From the NCBI GenBank assembly GCA_017562135.1, contig QEYB01001642.1, positions 372,001 through 436,000 of the forward strand: a DNA stretch of 64,000 nucleotides, read 5' to 3'. The DNA is from Dipylidium caninum. Lineage: Eukaryota > Platyhelminthes > Cestoda > Cyclophyllidea > Dipylidiidae. The position numbers and the translations under genes are program-made. Position 1 is the first letter of the stretch. Each line of letters opens with the position of its first letter. The notes below the pieces were generated by a model. The model saw only the letters and a list, made by a program, of their open reading frames with translations. It made no database searches and was not told where the DNA came from. Shown here in pieces: positions 1 to 10,973 of this stretch.

Positions 1-550
1 TCGTCGGTGCCTGGCTAATGTGCATACACGCATTTCTCGGGAGAATTTCCATATGCCTCGCCAACACATTTATGGCGCGCGCCGCGCTGTCGCCTGCCCC
101 GGCACTGCTTAGGAAGGCGAGTCCGCCCGACGCTCAGGCGTCTCCTCCGCCCCGCCATTCCGCGCCGCGTGACTGTGACAATAGACGTTGTTTTGGAAAG
201 TGCGATTAGACCCAACATGACATGAATAAAACCCAATTCGTATTTGACGAACATGTGCTCTTTCGCATCACCGCCTCTTCAGACCCTCTCAGCTTCAATT
301 CTGCCCTTCTCCTGAACGCTTGGTGGCTGTTGGAGCGTTGGTACTTACCCTCAAAGCGCGCTTTCCCGGCCGGCGTTCTTGTGATCCGCTTCCCGACAAG
401 TTTTGCATACTTATACTTGTGGAAAAGTTAATAATGGGGAAGTCGTGATACACAAATTGTGGAGGCATAGTGGCGGATATCAGTGCAACTTGGTTGTCAT
501 GCCGTTAGATGAGCAACGTGGTAATTTTCACGATTTATCCTTTTCTTATA

Positions 551-588
551 GATGGGAGTCGCACTGGAAAGCACTGCCCTCGGAAATG
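551..588 (+). CDS. Candidate first coding exon, possibly of the CCCH zinc-finger gene
   Basis: A pyrimidine-rich stretch ending in tatag is followed at once by an ATG that opens a 12-codon frame (MGVALESTALGN) and then by a strong donor, gtgagt. This would leave the first exon in phase 1. The arrangement (acceptor, ATG, short exon, donor) is what a start exon behind a 5'UTR intron looks like. I could not find a following exon whose phase closes on it, so its link to the zinc-finger exon at 4018 is only positional. It could be a chance match. Confidence 0.22.
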
Positions 589-1606
589 GTGAGTTCACTT
601 TCCCACGAGTACCCATGGTTTCCGGCACGAGCCTTGCTTCCGTTCCTTACTTCATTCTCTTCCTTCTCCTACTCATCCTCTTCCGGGCTGAAGTACGTCT
701 CCGCTCCGACAAAGGTGTAAAATTAGTGCTCTGTCTGGTTGTCAGGCAGGGAAGGAGCCGTCGAGCAGGGCTATCACGCCTGTCACAACCACCACCCTGC
801 ACACTGCCTTCACCACCAGGCTCTCGCCTCTTGCGTCATTCAAGCAGCCTTCCGTTTCTTCGTTGGCGTGAAAGACAGTGAAGGAGCCTATTCTCGTTGG
901 AGGATTGAAGATCCCGACACGGGGTTAAAATCCTCCCAAATACTTGTTTTTGCGGCTATTACCGATTGCCTTTATTGAATCAGCGGTTCGTTAGAGGTCA
1001 CTTTGAAGGCGGATTGTGGTACGAAAGTGGTCTGGTAAGGAAGCGCGGCGGGGACTAGCTCCATTTGCTCCACTTTGCTTCTCGACCCGACCAGGTCGCC
1101 TGGGAACGCGTTCGCACGTGAGGGGGAGAGGGCGGTAGGACATGGTGCTTGTTTAGGCAACCGAGGCGGTGTGTGCACATCCATCGCGCCGTCGAGCCCC
1201 TAGTCGCCTTACGGTTCGCCCCCTTCCCTCCGCTCATTCCACGGAGGAGCTTCGTCACCGTTACTGTGGCACGCGCAGTGCAGCGTTTCATTGCGTCGCC
1301 GCTTATCCGCCGGCTGTCCACCCCCAAAATGATGCTTTCTCACCTTTGCATACGCCTCTTGACGACGGCTAGCACAACCAGAATCTTCACTAGCTCACTC
1401 GGAGCGCCTATGATGCCACAATAGCTAGCATGGAATAATGAGTTGGACAGGGCTTCAGAGAACCGCTGTCGAGGCTGAAGTGTCATTCTTTCCGCATGCC
1501 GGGAGCTTGCAAGCTGCCCCAGAAGGGTCAGCGATGGATGGGATCGTGCTGGGAAAAGGCTCATCGGAGTCTTATGCCGGTGATCGCCTTTCGCTTGCCT
1601 CTTCAG

Positions 1607-1980
1607 AGTGTAGATTCGGGAATCGGTGGCGAGACTTTCCTGTCCCTCGGGTTGTTCGCCAACGCAAACTCCACGTCCTCATCCAATTCCACGGGCGATT
1701 TTCCCCAAGTCACGCCGACCACCGGCTTCACTCCAGACGAATTATGCCAACCTGCAACCCGGCGCTTCAAGTGGGGTCTTCGATGTCGCTTCGCCCCTCT
1801 TCGATGCAACATTTAAACAAGCAACAGCGCCCGCCTCTCTGTCCGCCGACGCCCCTAAGAGAGGACCCTTGGATCATGTTTCGTCGCTTGCACTGCATCC
1901 TTCGCCTTGGCCGCCCTCCTGGTCTACCGCCGTCGACTGTATTCCAGCTACGGAAACACCGCAAATGTATTTTCGTCTGG
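1607..1980 (+). CDS. Candidate pair of Ser/Pro-rich exons joined by a 28-nt intron
   Basis: After the acceptor at 1605-1606, preceded by a clear pyrimidine tract, an open frame encodes a Ser/Asn-rich segment (begins SVDSGIGGETF) up to 1708. A GT...AG segment at 1709-1736 (28 nt) then joins, in phase 0, to a second open frame, 1737-1980, rich in Ala, Pro and Ser (begins TNYANLQPGASS). A donor gtatgg follows at 1981. The exact phase match and biased composition argue for coding. No domain is recognised. It lies on the same strand as the CCCH exon at 4018 and could be its upstream, low-complexity part. A 28-nt intron would be near the lower limit known for flatworms. The longer overlapping frame 1438-2070 ignores these splice signals and is less likely. 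Confidence 0.33.
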
Positions 1981-2940
1981 GTATGGCCATTCGATGAGTG
2001 CCTGTCTGCTCTCGTGATAATTTGCTATGTGAGTGTGTTGCGTGGGAATGTTGTTTGTCTAGTTCCCTGACTCGTAATGTTCCAGCGCTTGCATTCACAT
2101 AGTATGATAATTGAGAAACACCCTAGCTTTCAACGAGCTCAAATATCTCTCAGACTTGGCTCCTTTGCAATGACGTCTGCGGAATTAATGCATGCATTTT
2201 GTCAGTGTCAGGAGAAGGCGGTGCCTCACGAAATGCCTCGCTTTGTTTACACTTTTGGGGGACTTGACAACTAGAGGACCGGTGGGTTTTTCGACCACTT
2301 AAAGGAGGGCGGAGCGGCCATTCCGAAGGGCGTATTTCGTAAGTGGCGCTTGGTGACACTGATTTCCTGCACAGCAACAACGGACAACGCGGTTGCTGCG
2401 ACTGAGGCACCCGTTCGCGGAACGGAGAGTCCTCAGCACGCCTGACTTGTCACTGGGCGAGTCGCATATGTGCACGCACTGGAAGACCTCTGCCCCCGCC
2501 CTTTTGCCCCCGTCCCCCCACCACTGCGCCCGGGCTTCGCGGTCGCTTCGGGGCAGGTGTGATGTCCGATGCCGCTGTTTCGTGCCCACCTTATTTTTTC
2601 CACCCCTTTCACGGCTCGTGAAATCGCTGCCCAACCACACACGATGTGACATCCTTATGATTTAGTCTTGGAGCTTTCCGCGTCCTTTTGGAGAAAAGAG
2701 AATGACCTAACGAAGAGGTATTTAACATGCAAAAAGGTGATAACAAAATCTTTAGGCAAGACTGCCAATTGGGCGGACTTAGCTGGCCCCTCCCTACTTT
2801 CGTGGATGTTGTTCCATTCTTCTGTAGAATACGAATTTAGAATCATTATACTTATTCGTTAAGTAATTAGTCCTTACATTTTGCGCTTCGTCGTAAGTAA
2901 GTCTACTATTATTATTATTTGTGAAGACGGTGACCACCAG

Positions 2941-3195
2941 CAGCAGCAGAAAGCCCCCAAACCGCGTTTGGAAATCGCCCTTCAGAAGCAACAACAACAG
3001 CAGCATCAAAAGCAACGATCACGACAAGTCTGGAACCGTCGCAAGGCCGAGTCCATTTGCTTTTCGTCCACAAAACGACTCAATTCAGCCCTTCTGGGGC
3101 AGCTGGGCTCCCCACCGCCCTCCTCCTTGCCCGTGAACCTCATGCAACAACCGCTCTCCATGCCGTTCGTCAACGCGCCTCAGAAGTTCTCCTGG
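2941..3195 (+). CDS. Candidate Gln-rich exon upstream of the CCCH zinc-finger exon
   Basis: An open frame rich in Gln, then basic, then Pro/Leu-rich runs to a donor gtgggc at 3196, ending with ...APQKFSW in phase 0. The next recognised exon at 4018 also starts in phase 0, so the two join cleanly across an 822-nt intron. The left boundary is uncertain because a CAG run offers several in-frame AG acceptors at 2940, 2943, 2946 and 2949. The CAG/CAA codons look like a polyglutamine tract as often seen in RNA-binding proteins. An alternative frame over the same bases gives a Ser/Asn-rich peptide but has no matching donor. No domain is recognised. Confidence 0.38.
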
Positions 3196-4017
3196 GTGGG
3201 CCATTTGGATTGATGTCCGCACTCACACTTTCACCGATAGTTGGGTAGACAAATCACTTTTGTCTATTGTCTAACCACTTCTACATGCCTGAATCAGCCG
3301 TAGCACTCGGAGTCTTTGATGAAGTTGTAATAAGCCTTATCAGTGTAGAAAGTGCTCTGCGAATTTTTATGGACCAGTAGGCGACCACACCATCAATAGG
3401 AGGAAGTCTCGGCGTCTGGAGCGTCCGGACATTTGATGCATATTGCGATAAGAAGTCAAGTGCTCGCGCGAAGCGCTGCGGGCAGGCGCCTTGGTGCCCA
3501 CAAATAGCCTCCCCCGAGGAGATTAGGTGCCACGGAGTGTTCGCGTCTGCCTCACCGTGACGTTGAAAAGCGTTTGCGGTTGTCCTCTAATGTCCGTCTT
3601 GTAAGTTACCTACGAACACGACTGGGTGTGCAGTCGAGGCTCCAGACCATACACCCGAAACAGCGAGTAACTGACGTTGATAAACACTGACATGTTGTTC
3701 CACTTTTTAAAATACAAATCATTAAAAAAATTGGCTGTCCACGTGCTCTCGACCTAACACGAAAGCGAGAGTTGTTTAATGGTTTTGGTCACCGTCGCCC
3801 CGGATTTGCGTGTTTCGCCTGATGTCCTAACCTCATCTCGACTAAGTAAAAGGGTAAGAAGAGGCGTCTTGATGGCGGTAGCACTGGAGGTGCTTTCGAT
3901 CAGAGCAAGAAGTACTGGTCAAATAATTCTGTGAACAAGCTAAGACCTTCTAAGTTCAACAGGTCATCTCAGGCAAGGCCAATGATTGTTCTTCTTTATA
4001 ATTATTTGCGCCAACAG

Positions 4018-4419
4018 AGCACTGTCAACCCCTTGGCCAGGTCGGGCAACGGCGTGCTGGGACCCCCTAAGACGTTTGGCGCACGAGGAGGCGGTTCGTG
4101 CCGTTCAAAGAGGACGGAGGCTACGCCCTCCCTCTCCTCATCCTCCTCCTCCACCACCTCCTCCTCCGAGGCTTCCTCAGACAGGCCCGTGGTCGCCAAG
4201 TGGCGACGCGCCTGCAGCTTTTACTTGCGTGGTCATTGCAAGAAGGAGGACTGTGAGTTCGCTCATGACCTCACCAAAGTCACGTGCAAATTCTGGGAGG
4301 TGGGCGAGTGTTTCAAAGGCCCCACGTGCCCCTTCCTCCACGGGTATCCACCTGAATTGCTCTTAGAGGCTCAGCAACACCAGCTAAGTAAAGCGCGAGT
4401 CCAACAGCAGAGTGGATAA
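4018..4419 (+). CDS. Tandem CCCH zinc-finger protein, 3'-terminal exon
   Basis: The acceptor at 4016-4017 (...gccaacag) opens an exon of 133 codons ending in TAA at 4417-4419. It starts with a Gly- and Ser-rich stretch, then carries two adjacent CCCH fingers. The first is C-X7-C-X4-C-X3-H (starts CSFYLRGHC) and the second is C-X7-C-X5-C-X3-H (starts CKFWEVGEC), followed by a short Gln-rich tail. Such paired fingers bind single-stranded RNA in families such as the CPSF30 and ZC3H4/6/8 groups; the spacing here does not let me name one subfamily. The frame stays open leftward to 3931, but the splice signal and amino-acid composition favour a start at 4018. Upstream exons are offered separately. 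Likely role: RNA binding in nucleus or cytoplasm (inference). Confidence 0.72.
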   Translation, partial: STVNPLARSGNGVLGPPKTFGARGGGSCRSKRTEATPSLSSSSSSTTSSSEASSDRPVVAKWRRACSFYLRGHCKKEDCEFAHDLTKVTCKFWEVGECFKGPTCPFLHGYPPELLLEAQQHQLSKARVQQQSG

Positions 4420-7400
4420 TTCGCGGACAAATGATGGTGCGCTTTATCGTTGCGTTCTAGTCGGAAATCATCGTTTTGTCATGCATTCCCAGGATACTGC
4501 CCGGGTTCTTCTCTTTAGCCTTTTGCTATTCTGTCCCCCAGTCTGATCAGCAACACTGCCCCTCTCCCCAAACCCGCCTCTTGCCCCTTTGTACCTTATC
4601 AAAAACACAAAGACACACCTTTTCATTGTTTTCCTTCAATGAAAAAGTCCTCTATCTGGAACACGAATTCTTCCTCTCCCCTAACAAGAGTCCTTCTAAA
4701 AGAGAACTAAAAGCATCAGGTCTCGCCTTAACAGTTAACTCCTGCTATCTCATATCGTCCTCTCGAATTCCCCTCATCCCAATGTTGTGGGGGCGAAGAG
4801 TCCTCAGTCTGGCCTGAACGCTGACTCAACGACCTTTTTGTCACGAATTGCATTGTAGCCATCGTCCTTTCTGTGGCACTCCAGGTGGGTCGTGTTCCTG
4901 CACCCACACAACATAGGCTTGTCTCGGCTTTTCTGCCACCATCCGCATATGACCGTTTTTACTTTCATAAGGGCGAGTAGACTGCACTGGCAAAAAAACC
5001 ACCTTCGGGCAGTTCGCGAAGTGACTCGGTCAGGCGTTGGGAAAAGGACAGCATTTCCTCCAAATACTTTGTTCTATGCACCGTCAACTATTCTGCGCTT
5101 CCTTCTCAAGTGGGACGACGTGCTGATTGAAGTACTTTTGGAAGAGTTCCGAATTCTTGATGTTCTGGCAAATTTGCAAGAGAGCCGCCAATCACCACAT
5201 TTAGCAAATGTGAAAAGCCGCAATGGATCCGTTGTTTGTCGAACGGTTGGGATTGCTCGTCCGTGGAAGGGTATGTCGGGGCGCTGGCGGCCTTCAGCGC
5301 GGCCGATTTCGAGCGCCCTGTCCAATGACCAATCTAGTGGCAGTGCACACGAGTGTCGTCGGAGACACGCAGGTCCACGGGGCTCAGTCGGAAGAAGCCA
5401 CATCAATCGTCTTGATTGTCGAGACACAACTATAACCAAAATGCTTTGAGTGGCTGGACGCACCCATTCCCTTGGGGGGTGACAGAGGACCTTTCCGGAC
5501 GCCATTTTCTGGAAGTAAGAATTGCTTGTGTGTAAAGGCACTCGATATTTCCAACCCTATTGGGGAATTACGCTTTGGGCGCCCGCATGCCCTAAAATCC
5601 AGCGCAAATCATAGGGGTGCCTGGTGCTGCCAACTTGCTCCGCATCACATAGGAGCAGCCGGTCCTGGTCGCTGCGTGTCTACTTTCGGCCTCATCATCC
5701 CACCCGCCATTCTCCAGCACACACGCGTCCACAGGGGAGGCAGTCTGTGTGGTTGTGCCTGTCGTCATTACCTAATCCAGTGTAGTCGGCGACTCTTCTC
5801 ATTGTCAACGCGCCACCTGAAAGGTCACTTGAACCCGAAGAAAGTGGATAAGCTGGAAGCGCATTGGGCGGCTCGCATAAATGGCGGCCGATTAGAGCAG
5901 CAGTATTTCCCAAAAGGAATGCCTAACTCTCGCACTGAGCATATGCGGAATAAAGGAAGACGGACACAAAATGATATTGTTTGAACGGGTGCAGTTCAAC
6001 TTAAAGTCGCCGTCGATGGATTGGGTGAATGTTAGTGAAAATGAAGCTGTTTATAATGCGCAACCGGGACGACACAATTAATTCACAGTATGTTGATAAT
6101 TAGGCAGTGAAATAAGTGGGCTCAAGTGGTATGTGCAAGGTCTGTGCGTTGAAGGTTGAGGAATTTTAGGAATCTCAACTCAGTAAACACTGGAGTGATA
6201 AACACAATTAATGGCGAATGCAACACATTCCTGCTCGTAGAGAGGCGTATAGCGGAAAGCCTCCTTCTTCTCATACCTTCTGCTCTTACCTAATAAAATG
6301 CACCCACACCACAGTGTTGTACAGACTGGGGCCGCTCGTCCCAGCGTTCCAGAGTGGCGCTGATGGCAGGAGGAGCGCAAACCGCACGGGCGCGGAACTA
6401 TTTTTGCCAGCCTTCACAAACATCCGCACAGGCACACAAAAGACCTGCCGCAGGGCTTTTGAACACCTTTGCCCTCGGAGATGCTAATAGGGTGTGAGAG
6501 TCCTCAGAGGATGCCTGTTTTCACGTAGATGCCAAGTTTCACCCAGTCTGAAGACAGGAGAATTAGACTGTAAAGCTGCTTTTTGTGCGTCCTTTTTCTG
6601 GTGAAATACAAGCCACCAATGCTCCTCCGAATGGAGCACTTTAGATTTTTTATAAAATGTAACCAACTGTCATTTGTGCTTTGCGACATGTGAAGAAAAG
6701 ATGCTCTCTTGAGACAGCATTTTTACAATTACGGGAAGTAACAAGTGAAGAAGGTGTGAGATTGTCACTCGACTGGCTTGATTTTCACTCGTTCGACGCT
6801 ATCTTTAGGTTATTTCAGGCCACAGAGAATCTTGGTTTTTAGTCAAGGTGAAGTAATAGACGCCCAAGTGAGAGAGAGTCAAATTTGAGGCCTGGTGCTT
6901 CTTCTTTTCAGAAGATTCATGACACAAGCAGCCCGTGCAAAATAAAACAACCTTTTTGTAGCCGTGGCCCATTGGAGGATTTCGTTTTGGATCCCGAGAA
7001 ATCTGTTACGAATTGCTCCGGTAATGTGGCCTTCGAGAAATGGAGAAGGGCCGTGAGTGAGAGTGGCTTTGAACGTCGCCATTTTCACACGTAGGTCTCT
7101 AATGCGTGCGCTCCACTCCCCGGTTTATTGACTTGATGACGGCGATGGGCAGCAAATCCCGTTGTCACGGAGCCCCACGTGGATCGCTTTGTGCACTGAG
7201 AACGACCTTTGCCCTCTACTCGCTCCGGCAAAGTGAAGTGGTATCCCTCGGGTGATTCCCGCTTCTCTTATACCGCCTCAGTTGTTTTAAGCCTTGTTCA
7301 TGAGGACGATTCAAGGTGTGTGTCAGCATAGAGAAGGTTGAAGCCGACTTTTGACGGTTACGAAGTTCACCTTGACATTAAATGAGGCTCACGAAGCACA

Positions 7401-10332
7401 GTGACGAAGACTGTCAAGATCCTGCACTTCTTCGGCAGGGGCGCGGGTGCTGATGGTTTAAGTCAATGCCAAACACAAAATAACCATAATTAGTACAAAA
7501 CACTGTCGTCATCTCATACAACCGGTATGTTAAATCAGTTCAAAAGCGACCCGTTTAGAAGAAAATGCTCGGAAATGTAGCGTATCCTTGGATGGAAATG
7601 AAGTCGTCGTTGGCAGGCCGTTGGCTCCCCGTGAATTGAGCAAATTGCGAGGCAGCAGTGGGTTAAAGGAATTTTCAAATGGATGGAAATGAGTTGCGGG
7701 CAAGTCTAGAGAAGATTCCTCTAATAGTTGATGCAGATTATAGGGTGAAGACGATTGGTGGGTCAGTGAAGGCTTAAAAGATCGCTGAAACAAGACAATT
7801 TTCGCTGCTACTGGATGTTATTTAGCGATTATGCTCATTGAAGAATGATACTTGCCACTGGTTGATAGCGTTAAATACGTTTGATCTTGCGAGACTCTTT
7901 GTTGTGAGAAGTTGTGTGTGAATTGCAATTTTATAAGATTACGCAAGGTCCAAACGTGGCAATCATACTTGCGACCATCCTTTTCCCTCAGTCACATACT
8001 TTTGCCAGAAGGGAAGTTAGAAACTCTGTTATGTCATTCTTAGCATAATTGCAAATCTACGTCGCTTCTTAAGGAGGCGATGCAATGTGACGCCAAGACG
8101 CGAGTGAGAGGTGAGGAAGATGAAACAAAGTGTTATGAAAAGACTGTGTCGCTCAAATTCCTTCAAGCGGGATGTGAATAATTCCGCTCGTGACCTGCAG
8201 CAATTACTTCCTACTGCCATAACCGTCCAGCCTGCTCAGGACAGTGGTAATTATTGCCCCCTTGATTATCTTCCATGTCGGGCGAGTAATTTTAGGATCA
8301 TCGCAACTCATTTGATATGGCGGACGGGTGTCAGTTTAAACAACAAGAGCAAATTGGCATCCGAAATTTGTGCCACAGCCGATAGCGTGTTTAACCCCAG
8401 GCGCAACCGGAATAGACAGATCTCAGAGACAGCACAGTTCAGAGAACTGATGCCCTTCTCGCCTACTCCCCGATCCCGAGCTTCTCCCAAGTAAATTAAC
8501 GAGTTCATGGGAGGAATTTCATAAAACTGACTTCGCTGTTAGTGGAAGTACGATTCAGTTGGGACAAAAATTAGGATTTCGAATGCGAGATACGGAATTG
8601 CAAGCAAATGATACCCAGTGTCCCACTTTGGTACGTGACAAGCCTCCAATTGCCTACTTAAAACTCTTCGGAGGTTTTCACTTGTATTTATATTCACAAG
8701 CAGGATGCATTCACGAAACCGTGGATAATCCCATATCCCTTCGATCAAACGGGTAACCTTAGTAAAGGATGTAGTTTGAGCATTGAAACTTCCTATTCGA
8801 AAATATTGCTTTAGATAAAGACTTCTTTACGTTTTACATAAACCGTAATGCTTTCTAACCTATAAAGTTCTCTGAGTATTTTTAAGTCTGCCTCTAAAGG
8901 AATTTTTCAAATTGGTTTAAAAACTGCTGGCCGTATCCCACCTTACCCAATAAGCCTGGCTCTTGACAGTTTTCTGTTTTCTGTTGTACCATTGCAGGGT
9001 GCGGAGTCGTTCGTGTCGGAATATGTCAACATTGCTGCGAAGAAATGTGAATTTTAAAATTAAGTAATGACCTCGACAACTGTATTTAGCGCTGGATTAA
9101 TAACACATTCCTCCAGAAGTCAGGGTATTGACGATTGTTGCTATTTCGGGGCCGTAAGAGACCCATATTGCTGCAGAGAAAAAGGCAACATCATATGTTG
9201 TTAATATCTTCCAATAAAGCAAATGAAGGAGACGCCAGGGACCTGTCGGTTCTCGAATTCAAGCCCACAAAGGTATGAAGTGAGGAAAGTGTTCATTACG
9301 GAATAAGTCACAAGGTTACCTGGCAAAAATGTTGACTCCCTGCTTAAACACGAATATGCAACTGGAGCAGTGCTTTAGCTTGAACCACTTGCACGACAGG
9401 TAAAGGCGAAAGCAACAATTTTGGTGTGGAGTTTGTCAGTTATCAAGCACGATAATATTTTCAAATAAATTCAATAGCAAACTGGTAGATCTTAGGAGGA
9501 AGGAATGTTAACACTAATGTTGAGCAGGGAGCAGAGAGTGAACATGCAACGACTGACGCCTGCATTTGCATTGCCAAAGAATTCGTCTTAGATGTCGTCT
9601 AATGTTCGCTATAGCATTGCATGGGGCTTGCATTATAGCTGGATTATCCTCCGTCTATATTAGTAGCTAAAAACATTGCTAAAATATTATCTGTAATTAT
9701 GGCTCTACAGGGACCCCTTAGAAGCGAGTGAAAATCGTGTAACTAAAGTACTACGAAGTAGTGAAAACTGCCATCCGCCTCACATGTGATCCGGAAATGG
9801 TCAACTGTCATAAATGGGCTATATAATACCACTTTAACTCTCAAATACCAAGGCATTTCCTAATCCAGACATGAAAACTGTTATACAAACATGGAACCGC
9901 GTGGTACCGACCAGGTGCAATCAAAAAGAGTTTAAGAGACAGTAATAGAAAGCCAATGATTGGGCGCGTAATTCACAGTATATATAATAGCAAAATATTA
10001 GCAATATTACTGGAGGTCTTCACTCTGAAATTCGATACTAGGATGTAAACATATATCGCTGCAGAAACCAGCGAAACCGGTTTTTGTTTCTGTTGATGTA
10101 CCTGCCTGATTTTTATAAATGAAAGCTGTAATCAATGAGTGCAAGTGCACAAGCCTAACACTTATTTCAAAATATTTCTTAACTCGAAACTGACTGATTA
10201 TCCTATGCGTTAACTTAAACCTTATTATAGATCTTTCCGTGCATTACGTTGTTTATAAGGTCAGTCTCGCGGCGCACACCGCAACATTGCTCGACGTTGG
10301 TTCTGGGTTCAGTGGCGCCGTCTGGAATAACC
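4420..10332. other. Gene-poor interval, no gene supported
   Basis: Open frames occur on both strands (for example 4892-5449 plus, 5074-5541 minus, 5472-5984 plus, 8111-8494 plus), but they overlap one another, lack convincing splice signals and show no recognisable domain. Around 5.2-5.9 kb the base composition is more GC-rich, which could reflect a decayed mobile element. I found no terminal repeats or target-site duplications by eye. From about 8.8 to 10.2 kb I see no gene-like signal. Confidence 0.4.
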
Positions 10333-10973
10333 ATGGCTTCTCGTTATGGCGTTCGTCCAGCTGGCTCAGACGGTTCCGACTTTCAGCATCGCCAACGCAT
10401 TGTCGAACCATACAATCAGAGGTTCTTTTTTATCCTTAATTGTTTTCATTTATCTAGTCCACTCTTTAAGAAACGTTTGCGCACGGCCTTCACCCTGCAT
10501 ATGGCTTTGTGGATTCTAGTCGTTATTAAAATCCTCCCTGAGATTTTGTTCAGGGTGGGCTTAGTTTCGCGTCTGTACATGAGAAAGGTGTGACCTCTTT
10601 TTTCTCATTACTCCTTAAGTATCCTCTCCCTCCAAACGAGTTGTGGGAGTATGCTTGGTGCTTCGGAAGCATCTTGCCAGTGCTCTTTGGACACCTCTCC
10701 TTTGCGAAGAATAAGGTTTCTCTTATGCGTCTTTCTCTGATAGGCACAATTGCCTTCGGTTTTGTTCCTATAACTATGGGTTGTTTCCTGAGATCCTATG
10801 AACTTATGGATTACTATTACACAAAACATTCAAGACATGACTTTCTGAACTTCCCCTTCGTAGTAATACTTTATATATTTTTCTCTATATGCGTCCAAAT
10901 CCACTGCTTCGTTCTGTACTTTAGCTGGAAATTAATGACTATCTGGTCTCGTCTTTCCACAAAAACTGCATGA
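10333..10973 (+). CDS. JAGN1: Protein jagunal homologue
   Basis: Three exons, 10333-10421, 10458-10554 and 10620-10973, close exactly into 540 nt (179 residues); human JAGN1 is of about the same length. The N-terminus matches the family signature (MASRYG...GSDGSDFQHR). Hydrophobic segments follow at about residues 35-55, 70-90, 100-120 and 140-160, consistent with a four-helix ER membrane protein. Jagunal acts in the early secretory pathway: it shapes ER in oocytes in flies and is needed for neutrophil function in mammals. Intron 1 is 36 nt (gttctt...ctag), a multiple of three and without a stop, so retention would leave the frame open; removing it restores the conserved spacing before the KKRL segment. 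Intron 2 is 65 nt, phase 0. No polyadenylation signal is obvious just downstream. Confidence 0.93.

Noticed and set aside
1438..2070. Plus-strand open frame of 210 codons
   Set aside because: It overlaps two better candidate exons in other frames that have proper splice sites; its own peptide is Arg/Pro/His-rich, typical of an out-of-frame shadow.
4892..5541. Overlapping long frames on both strands
   Set aside because: GC-rich stretch with open frames in three registers at once, no splice context and no domain; most likely chance.
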